Source: Ligustrum vulgare (taxonomy: Eukaryota > Streptophyta > Magnoliopsida > Lamiales > Oleaceae). From it: 64,000 nt of DNA. The notes under the pieces were generated by a model. The model searched no databases. It saw only the letters and a program-made list of their open reading frames with translations, and was not told the origin of the DNA. The stretch covers positions 13,863,501 to 13,927,500 of the forward strand of contig OY743190.1 of the NCBI GenBank assembly GCA_963555705.1, written 5' to 3'. This document shows, piece after piece, positions 1-11,335 of this stretch. The position numbers and the translations under genes were made by a program. Each line of letters begins with the position of its first letter. The stretch's first letter is position 1.

Positions 1-1
1 C

Positions 2-352
2 GTCAACACCAAAGTAATTTTGAATGTCTTCGCGATCAATAGGGATCCCGAGTATTGGAAGGATGCTGAGAGTTTTAAACCAGAGAGATTTGCTGACAGT
101 GGTATTGAATTCACAGGAACACATTTTGAGTATCTCCCTTTTGGTGGAGGAAGAAGGATATGTCCAGGCATATCATTTGGTGTAGCCAATGTCGAGTTTC
201 TTCTTGCTCAGCTGCTTTTCCACTTCGACTGGAAACTTCCCAGTGGGATGAAGCCTGAGGATCTAGACATGGCCGAGATACTCGGAGTTGCTGTTAAGAG
301 AAAAAACAATCTACATCTTGTTCCTAGTACTCCTCAAACTTCACTTGATTAG
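2..352 (+). CDS. CYP71D: Cytochrome P450, CYP71D-like, C-terminal part (5' end outside window)
   Basis: The last 116 residues of a microsomal haem monooxygenase, read in the frame that opens at base 2; the rest of the gene lies before the window. Visible P450 marks are the PERF motif (FKPERF) and the haem loop [11 protein letters not shown] with the axial cysteine. The coding end is clean, with a TAG stop at 350-352 and no lesion. It is very close to the corresponding part of the copy ending at 9536, including the [10 protein letters not shown] stretch, so the two are tandem duplicates. The CYP71D family oxidises small molecules such as terpenoids and flavonoids; the substrate cannot be read from this fragment. 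Family call is firm, subfamily is inferred from overall likeness. Confidence 0.9.
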   Translation, partial: VNTKVILNVFAINRDPEYWKDAESFKPERFADSGIEFTGTHFEYLPFGGGRRICPGISFGVANVEFLLAQLLFHFDWKLPSGMKPEDLDMAEILGVAVKRKNNLHLVPSTPQTSLD

Positions 353-1602
353 TCAATGTTACAGCAATTCATGGTAGACATTGTATCAGATGAATCCAAG
401 TCTTGATCTCACGGTTCTGTCCTTTGACTTTATGCAACAAACATTAAGATATACGAGTAACTAATATTATTCCATCAAAATTTATTAATTATTGCCACCA
501 TTAAGGATCATCTAAACAACTACTACAAGCCTGATTTAAAGAATTGATTTCGATTAATCGGGTTAACCTCAAATCCAGGTCAACTATATTTTCCGGGCCT
601 CGTACTCATTTTCACCTACTCTAACCGAAGAACTTGGCTCGATTTCTGGGAAGTTTCATGTTGGACAGCAAGTCATTTTAAATAGTCAACTAGCTTAGGA
701 TTTAATTTTACTGAGAAGGGTGGCATTTCATTGTGATTTTTGAGAGAGTATGACATGTTTGGCCTGCAATATTAGATACAATCTTTAAGAGTATAATGTA
801 CAAAATTTCAGCATTTATTTCTTTATACTATTTGGTCATATTGACTAGTTCGCCAAACATGGCATACTTTAGTCGAGTTCTTGCCTTGTGTCGGATGTGA
901 ATTGGGAACCTCAATTTTATTTTATCGAGAGCAATTAATATCAAGAAGGAGAAATAAGTAATCAAGAATACGTAAAATTTATAGAAGTTCGTCTCAATGT
1001 GAGACTACGTTCTCGTCCACTACTGCAGTAATTCACTATAATGAAAAAACATCTTTAAAAGAGAAAATGAACACCTACCTTCTCTATACTCTATTTATTT
1101 ATTTTGGAAAGGGTCTATCCTCTATTTTAATTGATGTTGAAAAGCCTAAGCATTACGTCATATTTATAAGAATAGGCAAATGACTTCGATTCTTTAATAA
1201 AATATTATGAGAACCCAACCCCCACAACAACTTCACCGACAAGGTCCAGCCCCGCATTTGGTAATAATTTGGTCGGCATTGATTATGCTGGACAATTGAA
1301 ATTCTCAAAGGATCACACAATTTGCTGGAGAGTGCTACCAATCAAATTATGCAATGCAAATTTACCTGGAGAACAAGATTCAGCAGTTTACTAAATGATA
1401 TTTACAAATATACAACGAAATAAATAACGCGTAAAATTTCCCAAGTATTTTCAGATTAAAGAAATCTTAAACCACTATATTATTCTTCCAGTTTGGTTGA
1501 CATTCTTAATTGTTATAATTTGTTCAAAAAGTATTTTGGATATAATAGACTTGAAATGAGTGATATAGAGGATCGAGATAACCCCGAATCAAAACTGGAA
1601 GG
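353..1602. other. Intergenic DNA behind the first P450
   Basis: No gene seen. Bases 471-600 carry a block that recurs at about 3070-3200, described separately. The phrase gatgaatccaagtct shortly after the stop also occurs downstream of the second P450 (near 9735), which supports tandem duplication including 3' flanks. The rest is AT-rich sequence with nothing recognised. Confidence 0.6.
471..600 (+). repeat. Direct repeat, copy 1 (P450 3' flank)
   Basis: Shares a long imperfect match with 3070-3200, beginning attgccaccattaaggatca and running on through ctgatttaaagaattgattt. It most likely marks the downstream flank of P450 copies duplicated together with the gene. Confidence 0.75.
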
Positions 1603-1610
1603 CTCCCAGA

Positions 1611-2481
1611 CAGGGGCGGAGGCAGCCCAGGCCCAGCGCAGGCCATGGACCGCGCTGGACTTTTGGGCTACCCTGGGGCAGCCCAATAAAAAAAAATAAT
1701 TAAAAATTAAACAACTTTCAAAACCGAAAAGAATCGCAGTCCAACATCTAAAAGCAAGACTTCTGAACCCTTCAACATAAAGCATGAAACCTGAGCCTTC
1801 GTCGCTCACTGCTGACCAAGGTCCCTGCCTGCGTGACTGCGTCGCCAAGTGAGGTGACGACTCCGACTATCCACAGTCCGACTCCCGATCGCCACAATTT
1901 CTCACCTTCCGCATCCCGCACAGGTAACTGTTCTGCTGCACCTACCTCTGTGACTCTGTCCATTTTTTTGTGTTTTTTTTTTTTTTTTTTGGTTCAAATG
2001 GAATTATGGAAATGGGCAATGGTTTGGGTGATGGGTCGGCAGCCTTTTTGGCCCAAATGGTCCATCCGTCAATGGTCAGACACTCAGACTTGATTTTGGC
2101 ATTTTGCAAATGTTAATAATATGTTAGTTGGAATCAATGTTACTACTTACTATGTTAGTTGGCATTTTGCAAATGTTATTTTGTGTTAATGTAGTAATGT
2201 TAGTTGTTACAGTAATTACCTTTGTGAATAATATTGATTTGGCATTTGAGATTTTTTTAATATATTTGATTAACTTTGTTTGAATTTCATAACTTGAGAT
2301 TTGTGGTCTGTAATTTTTATTTGTTGAGTTTGTTTAATTTGAAATTTGTGAAATTAAGTTTTCTCTATTTAATTTAATTTTTCTAGGAAAAAAATTTCGG
2401 GAGCGCTGCCCCCGAACCCCCATCCCCCCGATCTCATTTAATTTTAGCCCGCGCTGACTTGAAATCCTGGCTCCGCCCCTG
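1611..2481. mobile_element. Non-autonomous hAT-type DNA transposon, 871 bp
   Basis: The ends form a terminal inverted repeat: caggggcggaggcag on the left, and caggggcggagccag as the reverse complement of the right end. Immediately outside is a perfect 8-bp duplication, ctcccaga at 1603-1610 and 2482-2489. An 8-bp duplication with a CAGGGGCGGA-type end is characteristic of the hAT superfamily. No transposase is encoded. The inside holds G+C-rich subterminal sequence at both ends and repeats of ggcattttgcaaatgtta near 2096 and 2160. Short open frames in it are not genes. Confidence 0.88.
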
Positions 2482-3069
2482 CTCCCAGATTGCCGCCCAG
2501 ACTTGGCCTGGGCAGGCGACTCGCCTGGCTGACCCCAGTGTGGCTGAGGGTATTGTTGTTTCCTTGGAGGCTGGGCCATTTCCCCACCATTTAGTTTGAA
2601 AATTTCAGGCACCTTTTGATGCCCTCAACACAGTGTGAAAGAGAGAATATTTCTTCATCTCTCTTTCAATCCAAAACAAAGATTCCTTCACCATATTTGC
2701 TTTGAGACCTTCAAATACTCATCACGATGACGGCAAATATTATTTGAGAACAACGATTATAAATCGTGTTCGAACATTTCATTTTGTTAAATTTACAAAG
2801 TTCAAGTGTGAATCCTCTTATTTATTTCCTCATCTTTTGTTTTTTTACTTCATCCATTTCAAATTTATTTTGTCATTTGATTCCAGCTATGTCTGATTGT
2901 AACTGGTCGTGACCAATTATCAGAAAATGACATGATTTCTCATTACGGGGAATTTTTTATTTTTTAAATAAAGTATGTTACAGAGATAGAAGAATTTCAC
3001 GATTTCAACATTCACCATAAAATTAACATAAAGATGTCGTAATATAACAAAGTCAATAATATTATTTTT

Positions 3070-3200
3070 CATCAAGTTTTATTAAATATTGCCACCATTA
3101 AGGATCATCTAACAACTACTACAATCCTGATTTAAAGAATTGATTTCAATTCATCAAAATAACCTCCAGGTCTGCTATATATTCCAGACCTCTCAATGTC
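3070..3200 (+). repeat. Direct repeat, copy 2 (P450 3' flank)
   Basis: Imperfect second copy of the block at 471-600, in the same orientation, including aaggatcatcta and aagaattgatttca. It suggests that another P450 copy, or its end, once lay just upstream. Confidence 0.75.
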
Positions 3201-3209
3201 AAATACATT

Positions 3210-3310
3210 CCGTATAAGCAATTACTGATGACAACATTCTTAGTGAATAATGAAATAATTTATTTCAGGAGACTTTGTCACTCAGGTAGGTACAAGTTTT
3301 TATATCTCGA
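3210..3310 (+). repeat. Direct repeat, copy A
   Basis: Shares ataagcaattactgatgac, a following aataatttatttcagg and a tgtcac stretch with 4283-4375. Same orientation, about 1.07 kb apart. Confidence 0.7.
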
Positions 3311-3790
3311 TTGTGTTATCCGGATATCTGTTTGGAGAACTTAATTTCGTTATCATACTTTTCATCTGTTTTTTCCCTCATTCCAACATGTAAAAATCTT
3401 TTAGTAAGGCTCATTGGTGCATTTTCTTTCGCTTCGAATTATTAATGCAAGTGTTGAAATCCGTCTCCTTCGCATAAGCGTTGTAAAAATTGTAACCATC
3501 TTCCGTTAATTTGAATTCTTGACCAACGATCGGAATAAAAATTTCAGCTACTTGATGCACAAATATATTTTCATTCATTTCCATTACTACATTAATATAT
3601 GAAAATAAATTACTAAAAAAATTAAATTTGAAAAAAAAAAAAAAAAGTAATAAGTTTAAATTTACAAAAGAGAGAGAGAATAAATAAATAAATAAATAAC
3701 TTACTAAAAACTAGGCTTGGGCATTTTTCTTATTATCACAATGCTGATATAGAATGTTATAACATAGGCTATTTTGCGTTTCTTATATAT

Positions 3791-3946
3791 GCTCTATTTG
3801 TTAAAAATTGTGTGTTTAAAACATGTTTTTTATTCGAGGTAAAATATGTTGTTAAAAAGTGGTGAAAGAATATGTATGTAGTTAAAAAATGATTTGAAAA
3901 TTATGTTATTTAAACATAATTTTAAGCAAGTTTGTGAAACAGAGGC
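3791..3946. mobile_element. Tourist-like MITE (gctctatttg...aaacagaggc)
   Basis: A short AT-rich element of the family seen at 9861, 44314 and 45727. It has a left end like gcctctgtttg, a right end aaacagaggc followed by taa, and internal phrases gaggtaaaatatg, gttaaaaagtgg and gatttgaaaa. The left boundary has drifted, so the coordinates are approximate. Confidence 0.6.
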
Positions 3947-4282
3947 TAATGTAAAGAGGAAGGGAAAAAAAAAAAACGTTTTAGTCAAAGGCTGTAGAAT
4001 TTGCTGCCTTTTAAAATTTTAGCTTGACTTGATTTATAATGAATTATTTGTCTTTTTTAGATAAAATGTATAATTAAAAAGTGGAGATAAAAAATATACG
4101 TGATCAAAAAGTGATTTGAAAAATTCTGTATTTTATAAATTGATTTATAAAATAAAATCATTACATAAAAGTCAATAACACTGCACTTAAAAAATAAATA
4201 AAAAAATTCCGTCTAGAAGGCTGCAAATATCCTTCTTGACTTTTACCCCTGGAGGGGACAATAATTAATGTATCCTACAATC

Positions 4283-4375
4283 CTATAAGCAATTACTGAT
4301 GACGCCAATTTCGGTGAATGATGACATAATTTATTTCAGGTGACATTGTCACGGAGGTATAAAAGTACAAATTTT
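4283..4375 (+). repeat. Direct repeat, copy B
   Basis: Second copy of 3210-3310. Its position about 500 bp before the P450 start codon makes it part of the promoter region of that copy, and the upstream copy may be a relic of an equivalent promoter. Confidence 0.65.
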
Positions 4376-4382
4376 TATAAGT

Positions 4383-4560
4383 AATTTTAGAAAAACATTT
4401 TTTGAAGACATTTTTTAGTAACATTATAATATGTCATATATTTATTGTGTGATGAAAATAATTACTCCATCATTTATTTTTTTATCATCCAATGAATATG
4501 TAATATGTCATAAAGTCACTTAAAAATATTTCCAAAAAGTCTCCTTAGAATTGTTGAATT
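4383..4560. mobile_element. Degenerate stem-loop MITE
   Basis: The two arms are inverted relatives: tttttagtaacattataatatgtcat on the left and atgtcataaagtcacttaaaaat on the right. The same family is better preserved at 42010-42180 and 42201-42370. No target duplication can be fixed here. Confidence 0.55.
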
Positions 4561-4572
4561 TTTATATCTAGG

Positions 4573-4752
4573 CCTATGTATGGCAAATGGTTTTTAAACA
4601 TGTTTTTAAAAAAATATATATCTTCAAATCACTTTTCAACTACACATTTTCTTTATCCACTTTTCAATCGCATATTTTACCTCGAAAACATTACATTCTT
4701 TATTTTTATTTTTTTAAAAAAAAAAAAAAACCTTTTAACAAACAGTTTCTAG
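4573..4752. mobile_element. Tourist-like MITE, degenerate
   Basis: It starts gcctatgtatggcaaa and contains aaatcacttttcaac and ttttacctcgaaaa, reading as the reverse orientation of the copy at 9861-10011. It ends near acaaacagtttct. It sits about 120 bp upstream of the P450 start codon, so it is in the promoter region. Confidence 0.55.
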
Positions 4753-5539
4753 AAGATCTTCACTTCACAAAAAAGTCCAAATATGAAACACTGGTTTTCA
4801 AGGCTCAAGTTTTCTGGCTACAAATACCCAGAACAGAATACACAAGGATCAAACTGTCTTCTCCTTCCAGAAATGGAACTCAAATTTCCTTCTTTTCCCC
4901 TTATCTTCATCTCCCTCTGTAGCGCCCCGAGTTCCGTATACCCGATTCACTACGTCATTTTCTGTCTAAATTTTTCGAATAATATTTTTGCGGAAGAAAT
5001 AATTGAAATTCATATTTTGGCAACATTAAATAAACTGTAATGGCCGCTAAAATTGAAAACATTTATGAAACCATTTGAAATAGTAAATCAAACCATTAAT
5101 ATTGTAAAGAAATTGCCAATATCATAATTTCTCAAATAAATGAACTTCTCTAAATTATTCGATTGTTTGGAAAATACGGAAATCATTAACGTCAAACTTT
5201 CAACCGTTCAACGATTATTGCCACCATCATTCATCGCTCGCCACCGTCTCCGAAATCTGCAAAACTGTTAAAAAGTAGGGTGAGTATTTCATGGGGGAAA
5301 TACTCAGTAGACTCATCGCAAATTAATTTAATTTATAAGATGATTAAACACATAAATCCCGGCTCTTTATAAAACGGGCATTGATAGAGCTTCTTTATAA
5401 AACTGCTCTTGATAAAACTCATATTGTGCATTACAGCACGGGACATATTTTACAAATCATAGGCTCTTTGAAAATAGCTCTTTGAAAACAGCTCTTTGAA
5501 AACCATATACTTATAAAAACATTTTAATTATGCCAAGCA

Positions 5540-5985
5540 TAATTTCTTTTGAAAGCATAACATAAGATAGGATTTAAATCCTCATAAACATAAATAGACA
5601 CAAGAACTTTACCGAACTTAGGTGGCAAGAATTCTTATGCAGTAAAATCATAATAACAGTAAGTTTTCATCATAACATAGGATAATATCGAAATCCTCAT
5701 AAACATAAGAATTTTACCGAACTTAGGTGGCAAGAATTCTTATGTAGTAAGTATACCAAGCATAATTTTCTGAAATTCATAGGGATCAATTGCATCATAA
5801 CATAAGATAGGATCGAAATCCTCATAAACATATGCGACAGGAATTTTACCGAACTTAGGTGGTAAATCCTCATAAACATATGGAAAGATAGGAATTTTAC
5901 CGAACTTCGTGGCAAATCCTCATAAACATAGGAGACACAAGAATGTTACCGAACTTAGGTGGCAAGAATTCTTATGTGTAGCGCT
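5540..5985 (+). repeat. Minisatellite in the LTR (tcctcataaacata...accgaacttaggtggc)
   Basis: Five units start tcctcataaacata, at about 5579, 5694, 5819, 5867 and 5917. Each has the core ttaccgaacttaggtggcaa or a near variant. Unit length alternates between long (about 115-125 bp) and short (about 48-50 bp) because the long units carry an extra aagcat..aacataagatagg segment. Confidence 0.85.
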
Positions 5986-6414
5986 ACTAAAACTCCGGTC
6001 CCCTTAACATATCATAACTTATCATATGGGACCCAAAACAATCTTGGTAGATTGATTTCATAGCAATGATCCAAAAAAACATTTTCGTGAAGCATAGGGT
6101 ATACTTACTTTTCGTAAAAACATAAAGTATATTTTCTTTTCATAAAAACATACTTACTTTTCATAACAACATAAGGTATATTTACCTTTCATAAAAACAT
6201 ACTTATTTTTCTTAAAAATTGACTTTCACAAGTCACATGACATTCATATGAAATCATAATTTAAATCAATTAATAAGTGCGAGTCTACCTCAAATCCGAC
6301 GAGTGCAAAGTTGAGCGGGAATGACTTCAATTTCTTTAAATTCTCCGTACGCTTCGTCTTAGCCAATAAGTCACTTTAGTCTATCGAATATATAGTTCAA
6401 AATGATAAATTATA

Positions 6415-6720
6415 ATTTTGAGGACTAAAATTGATGTTTTGAAAGTTGAGGGACTAAAATGAATACTTTTGAAAGTTCATGGACTAAAATAGATATTTTG
6501 AAAGTTGAGGGATTAAAATGAATACTTTTGATAGTTGAGTCGGAAACTCAAAACAATAGGGTTGAAATAATATATTTTAAAAATGAAGGCTGAATAAAAT
6601 CATTTAAAACTTAAGGGCTGAAATTGATAAGTTTAAAAGATGAAAGGACTGAAATAAAACCTTTTTAAAACATAGGGACTGATTTGAAATAACTTTAAAA
6701 CTTCAGGGACCAAAATGCAA
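6415..6720 (+). repeat. Tandem 30-bp-scale repeats (gagggactaaaatgaatact)
   Basis: A run of degenerate units of roughly 30 bp, each with gggactaaaat or gggactgaaat followed by an A/T-rich spacer ending ttttgaaagtt. Such arrays are common in the upstream part of large plant LTRs. Confidence 0.8.
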
Positions 6721-9536
6721 ATTTCCGAAATTAATTATATACTCAGATTTACTCTCTCTCTCTACCATTCTCACTTCTCTTTCTCTCGTTCTCACTCTCT
6801 CTTCACTCAGCACTCTCTCTGCGATTTCATCAGTGAAATCAGGCGAGGAACGAACGAGTGACACTGCCGGTGATTCGCCGGCGAAGTAGCCGGCGCAGGT
6901 TGCGGTAAGTGGTGGCCAAAGCAAGGTTTCTGATTTTAGGGCTTGGGTGCTGATTCGAGGTGAAACCGGGGCTGCAGGTCGGGACTTCCGGTGGAGAATC
7001 CGACCATAAATGGTCGACGGTAGAGGTAGGTAACTGGGTTAGAGTTCTTGGTAATATTTTGGGTTTTGGGGAGTTTGATTTGGGTGAAGGTGAAATGGGC
7101 AGTGGCGATTTGAAGCTCGGTGTTGGTGGTTGTTCGGTTCTGGCTGCGGAAGGGGACTGCAGTGGCTGTGGTGCTTTTACTGAGAATGGTTTGGTGGTTG
7201 AAATGGTGCCGGTTGTGGTAATACTGCAGTGGTGGTGGTGGCTTGGCATGGCTGGTTTGGCTAACTGGTGATGATGGATCTGTGCTCATGGTTTGCATAT
7301 TGGGGTTAAATTGATGGAGATGATGGTGATTTAATCTGTGGCAGGTGGTTGGTTTTGATGATTTCGAATGGTGATGAAGATGATGATTCAGAGACTGGTT
7401 TGGAGATTCGGCTATGGCGGATTTGAGGATGGCGAATTGGAAAGGCAGGCTGGTGGTTGCAGCTTTCATCATGTATAATGGAGTGGTGTCATGTATAATG
7501 GAGTGGTGGTGAAATAGATGATAATGGAGAATATAATCATTATGTTCTTGCAACATAATGAATACATACGGGTGGTGGAGTTAGTGGGGAATAAAATCAT
7601 TGAATGGAATAATTATAATTTGGTTTAATATGATATGGATTTGGTGTAAAGAGAAAAGAAAGGAGGAGAAAACATGGGGGATGAAATCAACTAAAAATTT
7701 AACTATCTTTGATCAAGAAACGTTTTTAAAACAGATATATTTTTGACTGAAAAATACATTTTGAAAATAATACTTTGAATAAATAGTTAAAATAATATAA
7801 TTTTAGAAATTCGGATTTTAATTTAAAATCGAACGAATTCGATATTTCTTGACTTGGCTAGACGAATCCGTCGCGACGTTAACTTCAAAATAATAAATGA
7901 AATAGTAGCGACACAATTTTCTAAATATTAAAATAATTATTTATTGTATAAAAATTCTGAGTCGCTATACCCTCACCTTCATATTCCTCTTGCTGAAGTT
8001 ATTCAGTAATTTTCAAAGATTTAGGGGAATAAAGTTGCCACCAGGTCCATTGAAGCTGCCTCTAATTGGAAATTTGCTCCAGCTTGCAATATCAGGTTCA
8101 GTACCACATCATGCACTGAGAAACTTGGCCCGAAAATATGGACCTATAATGCACTTACGACTCGGTGAAATTTCCGTCGTCGTCATATCGACGCCTGGAG
8201 CTGCCAAAGAGGTGCTGAAAACTCATGATCTCGCTTTTGCGTCGAGGCCAAGACTTCTATCTCCTGATATCATGACGTATAATTACTCCGACATAGCGTT
8301 CGCTCCCTACGGTGGATACTGGAGACAGATGCGGAAAATCTGCACCTTGGAACTCTTGAGCCAAAAGAACGTTCGATCATTTAGTTCTATTCGCGAGGAG
8401 GAGGCCTTCAATCTTGTCGAATCCATCCAATCGTCTTTACTTTCACCAATCGACTTGACTCAAAAGTTCTTCACGTACGCAAATAATGTAATCTGCAGAG
8501 CAGCATTCGGAAAGAGATTCAAGAACCACGACGAGCTGATACCGCTGATCATTGAGTTAACCGGATCTGCTGGGGGTTTTGATGTTGCTGACTTATTCCC
8601 TTCAATCAAAATCCCTGAGGTAATTACCAGGTTAAAACCCAAATTGATGAAGCTGCATTACAAAATTGATCAGATCTTCAACATCATCATTGAGGAGCAC
8701 AAAGAGAGATTGGCAAGTGAAGTGAAATTTAATGGTGAATCAATTGAGGAAGATCTAGTTGATGTTCTCTTAAGACTTAAAGAAACAGGTGATCTCCAAC
8801 TTCCTGTCACAACCAACAGCATAAAAGCTATAATCCTGGTAAGTTGATTCATAATCTTTTTATCAATCCACGAGAATTCAGCTGGGATTTGAAAAATGCT
8901 GCTTCACTCTATATACAGGACGTTTTTTCTGCTGGAACGGATACGTCTGCAACGACATTAGAATTCGCCATGGCGGAAATGATGAGACACCCAAATGTGT
9001 TGGCAAAAGCACAAGCTGAACTGAGACAGATTCTTAGAGGGAAGGACAAAATACAGACAAATGACTTGGAGGGACTGAGCTATTTGAAGATGGTGATCAA
9101 AGAAACTCTAAGACTCCATCCACCTCTTCCCTTGTTACTTCCTAGAGTATGCAGGGAGCAAAAAGAAATTGATGGATACATTATACCCATTGAAACCAAG
9201 GTGATTTTGAATGCCTTCTCAATCAACAGGGATCCAGAATACTGGAACGATGCAGAGAGTTTCAAACCAGAGAGATTTGCAGATAGTGGTATTGAAATCA
9301 TAGGAACAAATTTCGAATACGTCCCTTTCGGGGGAGGAAGAAGGATATGTCCGGGCATATCATTCGGTTTAGCAAATGTTGAGCTTCTTCTTGCTCAACT
9401 ACTTTACTACTTCAACTGGAAACTTCCTGATGGGTTGAAGCCTGGAGATCTAGACATGACTGAGATACTTGGGCTAACTGTTCAAAGGAAAAACAAGCTA
9501 TATTTGGTTCCTACTCATCATTCGCCACTTACTTAG

Positions 9537-10590
9537 CCCCTATTTGATATAGATTAAAATCAGATTTTTACTATATTTCGATAAAAGTTGAGAGTCCTAT
9601 AAAATGTGTGGTTGACTTGAGAATAAAATCAGAGTTTAATCAGAACTGAACAGGTGCTTAGTAAATATTACTAGTGTTACCAGTAGACAATGTAATAAAG
9701 ATTTCAAACTGCTAGAAATATGATGCACACTGATGAATCCAAGTCTAATTGAAATGTAGAAACTGTAGAGATCATACAAGGAGATAAAATGAAGCGAGGT
9801 ATCTTCTACACCATTTGTCCATCATGCTGGTCACTGTCCAATACATGCGGTGACGACTAAGCCTATGTTTGCTAAAAGTTTTTCTAAATAAACAAAGAAT
9901 TTTGTATTTTCGAGGTAAAGTATATGGTGGAAAGTGGTTTAAAAAAATATGCGTGGTTAAAAAGTGATTTGAAAAAATATGTTTATTTATAAACAATTTA
10001 TCAAACAGAGACTAAGATAGGTCAACTTTTGAACAGTCTTGACCTAATACTATAAGAGTCTGTTTGATAGGGATAAATATTCCCAGACAAATGAAAAAGT
10101 TTTCCAACTTCCCTACTTTTTCACAAATTTTGACAAGAAAATCTTTTCTTGGTTTGGAGTCACGCGCCTCATTTTCCAGGTTTTGGTGGAAATTCTTTTC
10201 TTTTGGTTTTGGTGAGAAAATATTTGACATGTTACATGGCAAATTTTTTTGATCACGTTTGATCATTTTTGTTGTTGTTAATTGATTTTTTTTTTTTTTC
10301 AAAATATAACAGTATCATTATTAGGTCAAATGTGTTAAAAAATAATTTTTTTTTAAATAAAATATCTAAAATTTATAATATTTTCCATGAAAAATAATGT
10401 CAATCAAACAAAAAACTTAAAAATTTCCAACTTTTCCACCTAGAAAATTAAATCAATCAAACACTATTGATTTTCCAAGAAAATAATTTTCAAACAAAAT
10501 CATTTCCTTGGAAAACATTTTCTTTCCACTCATTTTCTACCTTTGCAATCAAAGACACCCTAATAATCTAATAAAACACCTCAGTGATTT
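9537..10590. other. Intergenic DNA between P450 copies 2 and 3
   Basis: No gene. It contains one clear MITE (9861-10011) and a weaker candidate at 10053-10562 whose ends, agtctgtttgat and atcaaagacacc, are partly inverted matches. No target duplication could be fixed for the weak candidate. Confidence 0.5.
9861..10011. mobile_element. Tourist-like MITE with TAA duplication, 151 bp
   Basis: It begins gcctatgttt and ends aaacagagac, an imperfect inverted pair, flanked by taa at 9858-9860 and 10012-10014. Three-base TAA/TTA duplications are typical of PIF/Harbinger-derived Tourist MITEs. It belongs to the same family as 44314-44474 and 45727-45909. Confidence 0.75.
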
Positions 10591-11335
10591 CCTATGGCAT
10601 GAAAATACGGGCCAATCATGCACTTGCAGCTTGGTGAAACTTCTGCTGTTGTAATATCAAACACCTAAAGTGGCCAAAGAGGTGTTGAAGACTCATGATT
10701 TTTCCTTCGCATCGAGGCCAAAACTTCTGTCTCATAAAATCGTCACGTATGATTATGTAGACATGGTGGATACTGGAGACAATGCTCAAAATCTGCACGT
10801 TGGAAATCTTGTCTGCCAAAAATGTTGGATCATTTAGCTCAATTCGAGAGGAAGAGGCATCTAATCTCATCTTATCCATCCAGTCATCCTTATTTTCATT
10901 ATTGATTTGACTCAAATGATCTTCTCCTACACAAATAATGTAGTCAGCAGAGCTATATTTGGAAATAGATTCAAGAACCAGGAGGAAGTGACATCACCTA
11001 TAAATGATTTAACATCCAATGCAGGAGGTTTTGATGTTGCTGACTTGTATCCTTCAATCAAAATCCTTCAAGTCATTACTGGGTTGAAATCCAAATTGAT
11101 GAAGCTGCACTACAAATGTGATTCGAGTCTTGACTGATAACGTTGATGAACATGAAAAAAGGCTGGCAGATAAAGAGTTCAATTGTCGATTGGAGGAGGA
11201 AGATCTAGGTGATGCTCTATTAAGACACAAAGAAAGTGGCGCTCACGATTTTCCTATCACAATCAACAATATAAAAGCTGTTGTTCCGGTAAGTTAATTC
11301 TCTCTCTAGATATACAAAAATTCAGGTGTGATCCA

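Larger units (their letters stand above)
2490..3790. other. Intergenic DNA before the second P450
   Basis: No gene. It contains the second copies of two flanking repeats (3070-3200 and 3210-3310) and a short gagagaga/aataaataaata simple stretch near 3670-3700. Nothing else is recognised. Confidence 0.55.
4918..7969 (+). mobile_element. Solo LTR (about 3.05 kb) inserted in P450 exon 1
   Basis: The element is bounded by a perfect 5-bp duplication of the target, ccctc at 4913-4917 and 7970-7974. It begins TGTAGCG and ends CGCTATA, an inverted terminal match in which the expected final CA has become TA. Five-bp duplication with TG..CA-type ends is the integrase signature of LTR retrotransposons. 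No gag or pol coding is seen inside and no second LTR was found, so a solo LTR left by recombination is the simplest reading; a non-autonomous element is the alternative. It carries two tandem-repeat zones (5540-5985 and 6415-6720) and a CT-rich stretch (6745-6815) that could belong to its promoter or leader. Open frames around 6839-7556 lie in this LTR and are not genes. Confidence 0.87.
4873..9536 (+). pseudogene. CYP71D: CYP71D-like P450, otherwise intact, interrupted in the anchor by an LTR element
   Basis: A two-exon P450 gene. Coding pieces are 4873-4917, 7975-8838 and 8919-9536, which join in one frame to 508 residues, the usual length for the family. The start ATG at 4873 gives MELKFPSFPLIFISL, the first half of a hydrophobic anchor. 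A 3,052-bp element follows, and the frame resumes with TFIFLLLKLF. Further marks are the proline hinge LPPGP (about residues 36-40), the I-helix AGTDTS (308-313), ExxR in KETLR (365-368), FKPERF, and the haem loop with Cys447. The intron (8839-8918, 80 bp, GT-AG, phase 0) is where CYP71 genes normally have it. No other stop or frameshift is seen, so the insertion looks recent and is the only lesion. Without the start and anchor no normal membrane-bound enzyme is expected. The substrate is unknown. Confidence 0.92.

Noticed and set aside
1513..2612. Frames of 86-111 codons over the first hAT element
   Set aside because: They cross the element's termini and poly-T/poly-A runs and match nothing recognisable.
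5540..5985. Repeat-spacer pattern that could suggest a CRISPR array
   Set aside because: Units are of unequal length, diverged and part of a plant LTR; spacers are not unique, and no cas genes exist in this nuclear DNA.
6839..7556. Open frames of 103-206 codons, one rich in His, Ser and Thr
   Set aside because: They lie inside the solo LTR, overlap on both strands, show no family likeness and reflect local base composition.
4918..7969. The LTR as a normal large intron of the P450 gene
   Set aside because: CYP71 genes have no intron in the anchor codons, the limits are TG..TA with a target duplication, and a simple GT-AG solution keeping the frame was not found.
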